A stretch of DNA of 64,000 nucleotides from Marinobacter changyiensis. Lineage in GTDB: Bacteria; Pseudomonadota; Gammaproteobacteria; Pseudomonadales; Oleiphilaceae. The stretch's first letter is position 1, and each line of letters opens with the position of its first letter. The stretch spans positions 1 through 64,000 of the forward strand of contig NZ_VZZZ01000003.1 in assembly GCF_009193265.1 (NCBI RefSeq), written 5' to 3'. Positions 25,755 through 34,382 of this stretch are shown piece after piece. The position numbers and the translations under genes were made by a program. The notes beneath the pieces were generated by a model that made no database searches, was not told where the DNA came from, and saw only the letters and a program-made list of their open reading frames with translations.

Positions 25755-26717
25755 CTCTCAACACAGTTAATCTCCGACAGGGCGCGTGGTCGCCATGGAT
25801 TCGATAAGACTCAATCCATAATATCCGTTCGTGATCCCTTGCTGCGTGATGTCAGTTTTAACTTCTTCAATGTTTTTCCAATCATCGTTTTCGTCTTTAT
25901 AACGCGTTTATTCCGAGTTGTGAATGTAGGAGGCAAATGCATAAACAATGAATGGTTTGTCTGCTTAATAATAGAGTGCAACATTTCAATATTTATAAAT
26001 ATATAATTAATTACATGTCAATTTATTAATTAACACTATGGAATCGTTACATTTCAGGAATTAAAATAAATAACGACTATAGGTGCATGATCTTAAATGT
26101 AAATAAATCGTAAATATTTTAGCGTTTATAATACGATCAAACTTTGCATGAAGTGAGACAATTTATAGGTTTTCTATTTTTTTATTATGTGGTCTTTTTA
26201 AAAGGGATAATGGCTGATGGCAAAATAACGCAAAGATTAATTCGTTAAGGGCTTAATAAAAAAACAGTCTATAAGTTTTCCTGAATGAGCGCCTATAAGC
26301 TCGAGGTTTTTAAAGTTGGATCAGCCGTCGCCTGAGCGTGAGGTTTGCAGGCAAGGCGGAATGAGTTGCAAAAGGGACGTTTAGAGTGACGGGAAAGGGG
26401 GAGGCTAGCAAAACCCGAAGTCGCTGAACCCTGAATAGTCTCATGACCACGGGATATGTTTTGTGGGGCACCCCTACCGCTGCATCGTCGGTGTTGGGGT
26501 CGACTTCGGTGTCCCTAAGCTCAGGTCTAACCGATCAGGCATTGCTTACGATTCAGAACAGTGCAACTAGGGATCAAATTGACATTTGCCCCTAGTTCGT
26601 CAACCAGACCCCGTTTCTTGCGATTTTCCCGGCTGTTGCCATACTGAAAGGGTCGGAACAGGGCGCTTATCGGGCCCCATAATTCCACCCCAAAATTGAC
26701 AGAACCCCGGAGGGGAA
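25755..26717. other. AT-rich non-coding region upstream of tnsA
   Basis: Bases from about 25850 to 26300 are strikingly AT-rich, with long runs such as TATTTATAAATATATAATTAA, unlike the GC-rich genes on either side. The region should hold the tnsA promoter. Similar short blocks, TTTATAGGTTTTCTAT (26163) and TCTATAAGTTTTCCTG (26268), may be regulatory repeats. No copies of the end motif TTTAGYACTTTCTGTG occur here, so it is not the element's end. Confidence 0.5.
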
Positions 26718-27458
26718 ATGTCAAAATCCATCACCAGCGCGCGCTCATTTCCACGAGAGCGACCCAGCAAAGGTCCGTTTGGATTCGAGGAGCGGCCCCT
26801 GGTGTCGTTCCCGATCCAGCGCGTCGAGATCGACTGGGACCGACTGATTGCCAAACGGCCCATGCTGCTCGAAAGCCTGGACACCATGCCCAAGTACCTG
26901 CTCAAGCCCGAGGTGCTCGGCCTGCTGGAGAGCGAATCGCACCCCATGCACCGGCTGATCCTGGATCTGATGTGGTGCACCGGCGCACGGGTCTCCGAGG
27001 TGCTGGCGATCACCCCGGCCAGCTTCATCGACGACGGCTACGACTTCGGGGTGATGCTCAAGACGCTCAAGCAAGGGGCAGGGCGGCCAAGCAAACGCAG
27101 CCTGCAACGCTCTCCCAAACGGTTTATTCCCATCTTGGATCGGGACTTTCAGACCCGGATCCAGAGCTACCTGTGGATGGGGAAGTTCCGGAAGGACGAG
27201 CGGATTTTTCCGATCACCCGCCAGGCGGTCAGCGCCAACATCGATCGGCTGATCGAGCAGGTAGGGGGAGAGCCGCCGTTCAAGATCGGGTGTCATACCT
27301 TTCGGCACAGCTTTGCGGTGCACCTGCTGCTGCACGGACGGCCATTGAAGTTTGTGAGCCAGTTACTCGGTCATCGGAGCGTCGAGTCCACGGAGGTGTA
27401 CACGAATGTGCTAACGTTTGATGGAGCGCACTTTTTGGAAGGCGTAGAGTTTCATTGA
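26718..27458 (+). CDS. Tyrosine recombinase
   Basis: The 246-residue protein has the catalytic set R91 (TGARVSE), H193-R196 (CHTFRHSF), H219 (LGHRS) and nucleophile Y228 (TEVYTN), so it should be active. The site GGAGGGG lies just before ATG 26718. The gene is clearly more GC-rich than the DNA around it, pointing to separate acquisition. It resembles short plasmid-type integrases or resolvases. Roles could include resolving cointegrates, capturing cargo, or target selection. Confidence 0.8.
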   Translation: MSKSITSARSFPRERPSKGPFGFEERPLVSFPIQRVEIDWDRLIAKRPMLLESLDTMPKYLLKPEVLGLLESESHPMHRLILDLMWCTGARVSEVLAITPASFIDDGYDFGVMLKTLKQGAGRPSKRSLQRSPKRFIPILDRDFQTRIQSYLWMGKFRKDERIFPITRQAVSANIDRLIEQVGGEPPFKIGCHTFRHSFAVHLLLHGRPLKFVSQLLGHRSVESTEVYTNVLTFDGAHFLEGVEFH

Positions 27459-27522
27459 GCGTACATAAATAGCCCAGTGCGCCATTTGATACATATTCCA
27501 ATACAAGGTTGTTGAATCGTAA

Positions 27523-29664
27523 ATGCACATCTCAAAGCTAACTCTCGTTAATTACCGCAATTTTGCCAATGCTGATTTTCACTTTGAAAAAGGCGTGAAT
27601 ACAGTGATTGGCGAAAATGGGTCGGGTAAGTCCAATGTGCTGAGGGCACTGAGACTGCTGCTGGACGACAACATGGTTCGAGCTTCCCGGAGGCTCGACG
27701 CAGAGGACTTCCATCGGGGCTTGGGCTCTTGGAAGGGCCATTGGATCATCATCGGAGTTGAATTTCAGGAGGTTAGCCAAGATGAGGCGATTCAGGCTTT
27801 ATTCATTCATGGGACCGGAGTCGGACAACCTGAGGGACTGGTAGAACGAGCAACATATAACCTGATCTTTCGTCCAAACAAGCAAATTAGGATGAATTTG
27901 GCCGCGCTAGATTCATCTGATTTTGATGGAATGAACGCAATTCTTGATCAGGTAACCATCGACGATTATGAAACAGTATTTACTGGGCGGAGCACAGCTG
28001 ATTTTTCTGATCCGCAGACATACATGCGCATCGTTGGAGACGTCGAAAACGCCACATTCAGTAATGAAATCGAGTTCCCTGAAATAGGGGCGCGAATTCC
28101 AGGCACTTTGTCAATCACCAAGGAAGTATCATTCACGTTCATTCAGGCTCTGCGTGATGTGGTATCTGAGTTCTATAACAACCGAACAAATCCACTGCTC
28201 ACACTTTTGAAGAGCAAGAGCGGACAAATCGATCAGGAGCAATTCCAGCCGATTGTAGAGCGTGCGCAGCAGATGAATGCGGAAATCGAAAACCTGGATG
28301 ACGTGCGAAAAGTTCATGAAGATATTGTGGAAACAATACATGGAGCCGCAGGACAAACCTACTCTCCCTCCTTGTTGGCAATAAAGTCGGATCTTCCAGA
28401 TGAAGCGGACTTATTGTTCCAGTCTCTAAAACTGTTTGTCGGCGAGTTCGACGAATCCCACGAGGGTAAAATCCAAGAACTGAGTCTTGGTGGTGCCAAT
28501 CTCATCTTCTTGACGTTAAAACTTCTTGAGTTCAAATATCAGCATGAGCGTCAGGCGCTCGCAAATTTCCTGCTAATAGAAGAGCCGGAGGCCCATCTCC
28601 ATACGCACGTTCAGAAAACCCTATTCGATCGAATCGGCTATGAAGGGGCGCAGATAATCTATACAACACACTCGACTCACATCTCGGAGGTTAGCAACAT
28701 AAGTAGCGTAAATATTGTGGGACGGAATGGCACGACCTGTGAGGCTTTTCAGCCCTCTACGGGGCTTACCCCTGAAAAGATCGGGAACCTGCAACGTTAC
28801 CTTGATGCTGTTAGAAGTAACCTTCTGTTCGCTAAGAGCGTGGTTTTGGTTGAGGGCGACGCAGAGGAAATCCTCATTCCAGTTATGGTGAAGAAGGTGC
28901 TTGGCGTAAGCTTGGATGAGCTCGGAATCAGTCTAATTAATATTGGCAGTACTGGTTTTACCAACGTCTCTGTGCTGTTTCATCAGACCAGGGTCCGGCG
29001 GCGTTGCGCTATCATTACCGATTTAGACGCAGCATTCATGAACCTTGAGCCTCAGCCAGATGATTCCCCGGATGTAGTGAATTACAGAGCGAAACTCCGA
29101 CGTGCTCAGGTCTCAGGGGCGGGTCGCAAGGCATCTCTCGATGCTCACAGCGCCGGTAATCCCTGGCTGCAACCGTTTTATGCTCCTCACACATTTGAAG
29201 TGGACTTCGTGGCGTGCGGCAATTCTGAAAAGGTTGCTGATTCCGTCGATGATGTCTATTCAGATCCCGCGACTCGTGTCACATCAATTGCTGAGCTGAA
29301 ATCAGGGGATCCCGCTCAATTCGGAAAACGAGTGCTCACAATGGCCAATCACGAAGGTAAGGGCTGGTTCGCAATACTTTTGGGCAAGCGGATCGATGAG
29401 AGAACTACGATTCCCGAATACATCCGAAAAGCAATTATATTTGCGCACGGGTCTTTCTCAACCGAGCTGATGTTTAGCATTCTCAAGCACAGGTTGGCGG
29501 TGAACAACCAGGGCTGGAACCCAATGCCTCCAGTCCTTCACGCCTTTTCGCAACGGCTAAACGAGTACCGATCGGGAGAGATCGAGTTTAACGCTATCAG
29601 TGAAGAGGCTCGTGTAGCGTTACCTGACGATCAGATTTTGGCCTTTCTTTGGGATCTGGCATGA
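27523..29664 (+). CDS. gajA: Gabija GajA-like OLD-family ATPase/nuclease
   Basis: The 713-residue protein has an N-terminal ABC-type ATPase (Walker A GENGSGKS at 30-37, signature LSLGGANLIFL, Walker B FLLIEEPEAHLH, TTHSTHISE switch) and a C-terminal Toprim nuclease (VVLVEGDAEE, then ITDLDAAF). This is the OLD family, and a UvrD-like helicase gene overlapping its end defines the Gabija anti-phage system. GajA nicks DNA when phage infection depletes nucleotides. It is longer than the ~580-residue Bacillus GajA. Confidence 0.85.
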   Translation: MHISKLTLVNYRNFANADFHFEKGVNTVIGENGSGKSNVLRALRLLLDDNMVRASRRLDAEDFHRGLGSWKGHWIIIGVEFQEVSQDEAIQALFIHGTGVGQPEGLVERATYNLIFRPNKQIRMNLAALDSSDFDGMNAILDQVTIDDYETVFTGRSTADFSDPQTYMRIVGDVENATFSNEIEFPEIGARIPGTLSITKEVSFTFIQALRDVVSEFYNNRTNPLLTLLKSKSGQIDQEQFQPIVERAQQMNAEIENLDDVRKVHEDIVETIHGAAGQTYSPSLLAIKSDLPDEADLLFQSLKLFVGEFDESHEGKIQELSLGGANLIFLTLKLLEFKYQHERQALANFLLIEEPEAHLHTHVQKTLFDRIGYEGAQIIYTTHSTHISEVSNISSVNIVGRNGTTCEAFQPSTGLTPEKIGNLQRYLDAVRSNLLFAKSVVLVEGDAEEILIPVMVKKVLGVSLDELGISLINIGSTGFTNVSVLFHQTRVRRRCAIITDLDAAFMNLEPQPDDSPDVVNYRAKLRRAQVSGAGRKASLDAHSAGNPWLQPFYAPHTFEVDFVACGNSEKVADSVDDVYSDPATRVTSIAELKSGDPAQFGKRVLTMANHEGKGWFAILLGKRIDERTTIPEYIRKAIIFAHGSFSTELMFSILKHRLAVNNQGWNPMPPVLHAFSQRLNEYRSGEIEFNAISEEARVALPDDQILAFLWDLA

Positions 29665-31460
29665 CCTTTGTTTGGACTGAGTCCGAGCTGACGCCGGAAC
29701 AGTCTCAGGCAGTCCGTGAAGAAAATAGCTTAATGTTGGTGGCATGTCCGGGCAGTGGAAAGACTAGGACGCTCACTTACAAGATTGCATATGAACTGTC
29801 GAGGTTAAAAGGCGAGCGACAGTTTATTGTCGCATTGACATACACAAATAGAGCGGCCGATGAAATCCGCGAGCGTATTGAAGGGCTCGGTGTCGACACA
29901 TCTCAGCTTTGGATAGGAACGATCCATTCTTTTTGCCTAGAGTGGATTTTAAAGCCCTATGGTTTGTACGAGCAGGGTTTAGCTCAGGGATTCCGTGTCA
30001 TCGACAGCTTCGAGCAAGAACAGATTTTGGAAGAACTCTGCCGCACTCAGTCAGGAATTACCTATTGGGATTGCGGATACTATTTCAACGAACAAGGATA
30101 TGTTTTAACGTGCCGTGACCAAAACAAGCACGAGCGTCTAAAAGCTATTTTTGCACTCTATTTCCGGCGCTTGGCGGAGAACAGGCAAATAGACTTCGAG
30201 CTGATGCTGTATTACTCGTCCCGCCTAATCCAAAACCAGCCTTTTATTGTCCAAATCTTGGCTAATATCTTTCCCCTGATCCTTATAGACGAATACCAAG
30301 ACACGAAGCATATTCAATACACCACTGTAGCCTCAATTGTCAGGGCTGGGGCGGGCCAGACAAAGATATTCGTTGTCGGCGACCCGAACCAAGCCATCTT
30401 CGATTCTTTAGGTGGTTTTGCGATGGAGGTCGAACAGCTTCGCCAGCTGTGCGGTGTTCCATTAACGGAGCTTGCGCTTACTGAAAACTACCGTTCTACG
30501 AATCGGCTGATAAGCTATTTTTCGCATTTCAACGTAGCAGCAACCAATATTATCGGAGCATCTCCCGACCGAGCGTTTTCAAGCAACATCAGCTACGACA
30601 TGACCTTGGACCGAGATCAGCTCGAAACTGAGTTAGTGCGGCTTATACGGCTCTATGTAGGTCAGGGCATTTCACCAGATCAGATCTGCATTCTGGCTCC
30701 TTGGTGGGTACTTTTAGCGGGAGTTACGCGGCGACTTGCAGCTGCTTTGCCAGAATACGAGTTTGACGGTCCTGGAATGGTTCCTTTCAGTCGGGACATA
30801 GAAAACTTCTGGTACCGCTTGTCACGGATCGGGCTAACAAATTCGTCTCCCTCCCAGTATGTCCGCCGTTTGCGATGGGCAGGTCAAGTCATCAGAGACC
30901 TTGAAAACGAAGGTGTTGACACAGCAGAACTCTCTGCAAAGCAGCTACTCCGAGAGAGCAATTCAATTCAAATAGATCAAACGGACGGTCTACTGTATCT
31001 CGGAGATTACTTTGACGCTTTGATGAACCGTCTAAACATTGATTGGAAATCATATCCTTTGCTGTCAGAGCATCACACGGCCTTTTTTGACAGTTCTGCT
31101 GCGAGAATTGATCGACTTCGGAGGGAAGGCACAGCCTATATAGCTGGTATCGACTTCTTCCGGAGGGTGTTTAGGCATCGAAGTGGAGTTACCGTGAACA
31201 CGATCCACGGGGTCAAGGGTGGTGAATTCGACGTCGTAATAGCATATGGCATGCTCCAAGGTATGGTCCCGCATTTCAGCGATGAAGCGGCGGGGGACGG
31301 CGGTGTTACGGCCGCCAAAAAGTTGCTTTATGTCATTGGTTCGCGCGCCCGAAAACATCTTCACCTTATCTCGGAGCAAAAGCGAGCGCGTGGCAGATAT
31401 GGGGTTTACTCGACAACAGACGTACTTCTGGGACTGAATTTCGATTACGACATTGTCTAG
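29661..31460 (+). CDS. gajB: Gabija GajB-like UvrD/PcrA-type helicase
   Basis: ATG 29661 overlaps the gajA stop (ATGA). The ~599-residue protein has superfamily 1 helicase motifs in order: Q-motif TPEQSQAV, Walker A CPGSGKT, GTIHSFC, LIDEYQD, VVGDPNQAIF, and NTIHGVKGGEFD near the C-terminus. In Gabija, GajB senses DNA ends and works with the GajA complex. A general UvrD repair role is unlikely given the coupling to an OLD gene inside a transposon. Confidence 0.85.
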   Translation: MTFVWTESELTPEQSQAVREENSLMLVACPGSGKTRTLTYKIAYELSRLKGERQFIVALTYTNRAADEIRERIEGLGVDTSQLWIGTIHSFCLEWILKPYGLYEQGLAQGFRVIDSFEQEQILEELCRTQSGITYWDCGYYFNEQGYVLTCRDQNKHERLKAIFALYFRRLAENRQIDFELMLYYSSRLIQNQPFIVQILANIFPLILIDEYQDTKHIQYTTVASIVRAGAGQTKIFVVGDPNQAIFDSLGGFAMEVEQLRQLCGVPLTELALTENYRSTNRLISYFSHFNVAATNIIGASPDRAFSSNISYDMTLDRDQLETELVRLIRLYVGQGISPDQICILAPWWVLLAGVTRRLAAALPEYEFDGPGMVPFSRDIENFWYRLSRIGLTNSSPSQYVRRLRWAGQVIRDLENEGVDTAELSAKQLLRESNSIQIDQTDGLLYLGDYFDALMNRLNIDWKSYPLLSEHHTAFFDSSAARIDRLRREGTAYIAGIDFFRRVFRHRSGVTVNTIHGVKGGEFDVVIAYGMLQGMVPHFSDEAAGDGGVTAAKKLLYVIGSRARKHLHLISEQKRARGRYGVYSTTDVLLGLNFDYDIV

Positions 31461-31484
31461 CAATGTGTTGATATTCGGAAAAGC

Positions 31485-32285
31485 TTAAGTTGACAAGTAG
31501 TGGAAGCCAGCCTGTTGCAGAGCGTCCTTTAGTGATTCCTCAGGAGGCTCTTCATAAATTAACGTTGTGGAGGCCGAAACATGGCCGGCGATTTTCTGAG
31601 CGACTTTTACCGACTTCTTTTGCCCATGAATGATGTTCGTCATCAGAGTCCGACGACCGCTATGGGAGCTGGCTCGTTCGATTCCAGCCCATTGCCGCTG
31701 CATGAGGGATAAGTGTTCTTGTAGAGTGTTAGGGGAGTAGGGGCCTCCTTTTTGAGTTAGGAAGAGAGGATCGCTCTTTTTAACCGAAGGGTTTTTGGCA
31801 AGGCGGATTGAGAGATATTCTTCTATGGCAGCTCTCAATGCACCATCATTCATTGGAAGATCTCGGGATTTACCTCGATGTTTTTTAACTTCTGGGTAGA
31901 AATCTCCAGGCTTAATCTCAGCACCAGCCTTCGCCATAGTCTCAATACGCCTTACAAGTTGGTCGAAATCATGCACGCTGAAGCTTATTCGGCGCCGATG
32001 GTATGTTGATCTAGACCGCTTTAGTGCATCGGCGCCCTTTGTGTAAGACGCAGGCAACGCAAGGATTTCTTTGAGCTTGAACGAACGCTGACCAGAGATT
32101 TCGGGGAGTAATTCTGCAACGTCCTTGATTTGAAGTAGTGCGATCTCCTGGACTCGTAGTCCCAGCTTGAAGCTAATCTGTATAAGCGCAGTATTCTTTT
32201 CCGCGTAGCGATGATCCTGGACAACGCTTAAGAGATGGACGAACTGCTCGGGCGTGAGTACGCGTGCCTGGCCGGTTTTGCTCAT
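31485..32285 (-). CDS. Tyrosine recombinase near the transposon right end
   Basis: The 266-residue protein retains R44 (LGLRVQE), H208 and R211 (HSGRRT), H235 (AGHVS) and Y244 (TLIYEE), so the active site looks intact. It is convergent with gajB and lies 1.2 kb from the right end. In Tn6022-like elements a tyrosine-recombinase-derived protein, TnsF, serves as target selector, with an inactivated active site. Here, beside a Xer site, it could be a selector, a resolvase or a separate integrase. Confidence 0.75.
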   Translation of the reverse strand: MSKTGQARVLTPEQFVHLLSVVQDHRYAEKNTALIQISFKLGLRVQEIALLQIKDVAELLPEISGQRSFKLKEILALPASYTKGADALKRSRSTYHRRRISFSVHDFDQLVRRIETMAKAGAEIKPGDFYPEVKKHRGKSRDLPMNDGALRAAIEEYLSIRLAKNPSVKKSDPLFLTQKGGPYSPNTLQEHLSLMQRQWAGIERASSHSGRRTLMTNIIHGQKKSVKVAQKIAGHVSASTTLIYEEPPEESLKDALQQAGFHYLST

Positions 32286-32604
32286 CAGATAAGCTCCTGG
32301 TTAGCCGCTTGGATGTGCGAGGAGGGTGCAAAGATAAAATCCGTAATAATGTTATTTTTACGGATTTTGGGTTTTCGGATAAAGATTTTATGTGCCAGGT
32401 GTTGTCTGATGAAGGCTTCAGAGGTTACCCATGCCTCCATCATTCTAAGCGACGTAAGCCGCGTCTATGTAATTGTAACGGTGCGGAGTCGTCAGATACG
32501 GCTCCAAAACCTGGGCCATGGTCCTACCAACTTCGACATTGCTAGTGCCGTCGCCGATACTTGTGAGTGTATGTTTGAAATATGCTCCAAGCGAAGGAGG
32601 AATC
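32286..32604. other. Divergent promoter region of the recombinase and RHH genes
   Basis: No gene is supported. Two outward-facing genes flank the region, so shared regulation by the ribbon-helix-helix protein is plausible. AAGGAGGAATC supplies the ribosome site for the right-hand gene. Confidence 0.35.
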
Positions 32605-33006
32605 ATGCCTGCACTCATCCGTAAACAGGTATCGTTGTCGCTGCAAAATCTATCCAAACTCCGGGAGTGGGCTCATCGTTACGACCTCTCCGAGTCGGAA
32701 TTGGTGCGCCGAGCCATTCAAGCTTACGACCCTGAACGGCAGCTACCATTTTGTATCTCCAAAGAGCAGGAAAAAGCAGCTGACGCCTTGTTAGAGCATA
32801 TCCAGATAGAACTAAGGTCAGCCCTGAAAGCCGTCGAAGGCACTAACGCGCGGGTTAATGAAGCATTGGTGAGCCTTAGTGATCCGGAAAAAAGGACAGC
32901 GATTGCCTTGGAAGTCCAGCAGGAAATCGATGAAAACCCGGGTTTTCTGGATGAGGTGACATACCTGATGGCTGGGGCTGAGAAGAACTCTGGAGAGCGT
33001 TCCTGA
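32605..33006 (+). CDS. Ribbon-helix-helix DNA-binding protein
   Basis: The 133-residue protein starts with a beta strand (IRKQVSLSL) followed by helices containing KLREWAHRYDLSESELVRRA, the ribbon-helix-helix pattern of CopG/Arc-type regulators. A helical C-terminus follows. ATG 32605 has an excellent GGAGG site; the longer frame from 32518 does not. It is divergent from the tyrosine recombinase, so it may repress it or serve in element control. It is the last gene before the right end. Confidence 0.65.
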   Translation: MPALIRKQVSLSLQNLSKLREWAHRYDLSESELVRRAIQAYDPERQLPFCISKEQEKAADALLEHIQIELRSALKAVEGTNARVNEALVSLSDPEKRTAIALEVQQEIDENPGFLDEVTYLMAGAEKNSGERS

Positions 33007-33449
33007 TTAGTGCCAAGGGAAGCGTAACGAAGATAACGCCGAAAATTTTGATTGACTGCTCAGGTTGCACTACAACGATAAAGCTCAATATTTCCGCTCT
33101 TGTTTTACTTCAGCACAACACCCAGTTATCGCGAAGTCGTTCATAACCTCAGTTGGGATCCCTACAACCAGGTTGTCGAAGACATCGTTCCGCGCTATTT
33201 CCTTTTTCAGGAAAACTCACGAAGCCCCCCAAAAATAGGTTCTTCGATTCAGAGTCCAGATATTCCTGGAAACAGAGGTGGGGCAACTTTCGCCGCCTCT
33301 TATCGATCCGTTCGTACTCATGGTAATTCTCCTAACCGGACTCAGCTCTGAGATGGCGAAATAGCGGCCAACATCAGCGGTATGAGCGTGCGAATAGCGA
33401 TTCTAGACAGAAAACCGTAAAATCACATAAAATCATAGAGATAGCCTGG
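33007..33449. other. Gene-free region inside the right end
   Basis: No supported gene. The last ~55 bases resemble those inside the upstream right end (about 261-315), including ATAG...GTGG just before the end repeats. Confidence 0.4.
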
Positions 33450-33527
33450 TGGGCGACGAATTTAGCACTTTCTGTGAAAATTTAGTACTTTCTGTGGCTA
33501 TTCTTTAGCACTTTCTGTGGTCGTCCA
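33450..33527 (-). repeat. Right end (RE2) with three packed candidate TnsB sites
   Basis: TTTAGYACTTTCTGTG occurs at 33461-33476, 33481-33496 and 33504-33519, with starts 20 and 23 bp apart. The terminus is GGTCGTCCA at 33527. On the inner side TGGGCGACG (33450) repeats the terminus in inverted form. The packed spacing is the Tn7 'right' type of end. Confidence 0.85.
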
Positions 33528-33532
33528 ATCCT
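33528..33532. repeat. Right 5-bp target-site duplication ATCCT
   Basis: ATCCT follows the terminal GTCGTCCA directly and matches 394-398. Chromosomal sequence starts after it. Confidence 0.8.
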
Positions 33533-33562
33533 TAGGTCTAACATCGACGCCAGCTTTCCTGC

Positions 33563-33590
33563 ATTGCGCATAATGTATATTATGTTAAAT
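33563..33590 (+). other. dif: Chromosomal dif site (XerCD recombination site)
   Basis: The XerC arm ATTGCGCATAA (33563-33573), spacer TGTATA (33574-33579) and XerD arm TTATGTTAAAT (33580-33590) match E. coli dif at 26 of 28 positions; only the first two bases differ. XerC and XerD resolve chromosome dimers here under FtsK control, so this marks the replication terminus. The transposon's right target duplication ends 30 bp upstream. Confidence 0.93.
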
Positions 33591-33712
33591 GAAATATACT
33601 GATCCATCTATGTAATCGTCTCTTATCTAGAAGTATGCCCCATGCCTATGCAGATACTGATAGACAACCTGCTGACATGAGGTAAAAACTACTGCCTGTT
33701 ACGACGGTAACC

Positions 33713-34111
33713 TTACCTTTGAGCCGCTCCAAAAAAATCCTCCTTGATATGATCGTGGGCTTGCCGGTGAACGGGAAAATAGTCCATCGACCTGTGGTGT
33801 TTTCCCAGCCATTGGATCAGTGCCAGGACTGTGAAATCGTCATTTTCAATCTCATCAAAATCGACCCCTAGACCATCGTCTGACTTGCGGACAACATGGG
33901 CTTTAAGCTGACGAAACTGGTTTTCGTGTTTATCAGGAAACCGAAATCCGATTTCCAGGGTCTGGTTCAGCTGAGCGCCGGTGTAGTCCGTAGCAATAAA
34001 GAGCCCCCGCTTTGATGCGTCCCGGATCTGACCGATTGCCACGGGCATTCCGCGTTTATAAATCAGCAACTCAAGCTTTCCATCTGTGCGTTTGCTCAGT
34101 CTGTGTTCCAT
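33713..34111 (-). CDS. PilZ-domain protein
   Basis: The protein is 132 residues from ATG 34111, which has AAGGGGGG upstream; the longer frame to 34153 lacks a site. MEHRLSKR, followed by IRDASKRGLFI and GVDFDEIEND, fits the PilZ fold that often binds cyclic-di-GMP, although the usual RxxxR and D/NxSxxG motifs are imperfect. A close paralogue lies at 35023-35382 on the other side of the Hsp20 gene. Confidence 0.7.
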   Translation of the reverse strand: MEHRLSKRTDGKLELLIYKRGMPVAIGQIRDASKRGLFIATDYTGAQLNQTLEIGFRFPDKHENQFRQLKAHVVRKSDDGLGVDFDEIENDDFTVLALIQWLGKHHRSMDYFPVHRQAHDHIKEDFFGAAQR

Positions 34112-34214
34112 TGTCCCCCCTTGGGATTTCGTAAGAATGCCAATTTTTGACATTGTCTGTACGGTATACCACTAAGGGTTGAGCTTTTTTGATGTTGATC
34201 AACAAACGCCCTGA

Positions 34215-34248
34215 CTTCACGGCAAACGTCCAGGCCCGATTGTATAAT
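34215..34248 (+). promoter_or_regulatory. Candidate heat-shock (sigma-32) promoter with overlapping sigma-70 -10 box
   Basis: CTTCAC (34215-34220) and CCCGAT (34235-34240), 14 bp apart, approximate the sigma-32 pattern CTTGAA-N14-CCCCAT. TATAAT at 34243-34248 could serve sigma-70. It leaves a ~130-base leader before the Hsp20 gene, long enough for an RNA thermometer. Confidence 0.4.
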
Positions 34249-34382
34249 AATTAAACGATCCTACACTCCAGGTTAGAAGGTGTTCCCGGAGAACCATCCG
34301 GCTGGTGTCATCGGTATGGAGGCTGTCCCGCGAGTGAGGCTGGCATCACCACTTCATTTCAGATTCTTAGGAGGACTTTCGT

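Larger units (their letters stand above)
399..33527. mobile_element. 33.1-kb Tn7-like transposon inserted beside dif
   Basis: The element is bounded by inverted termini TGGACGACCACAG (399) and CTGTGGTCGTCCA (33527), each flanked by ATCCT. The left end has three motif copies spaced 55-60 bp apart; the right end has three spaced 20-23 bp apart, the dispersed-left, packed-right layout of Tn7. It carries tnsA, tnsB, tnsC and a tniQ gene, all on the minus strand so that tnsA faces the right end as in Tn7. About 7.8 kb of cargo separates tnsA from that end, which is unusual because tnsA normally abuts it. The termini are TGG...CCA rather than Tn7's TGT...ACA. That these transposition genes serve these ends is inferred from polarity and family rules. 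Confidence 0.85.

Noticed and set aside
26521..26540. Second copy of the attachment sequence (AGGTCTAAC shared with 33534-33542)
   Set aside because: Only nine bases match and no dif-like sequence follows; likely chance.
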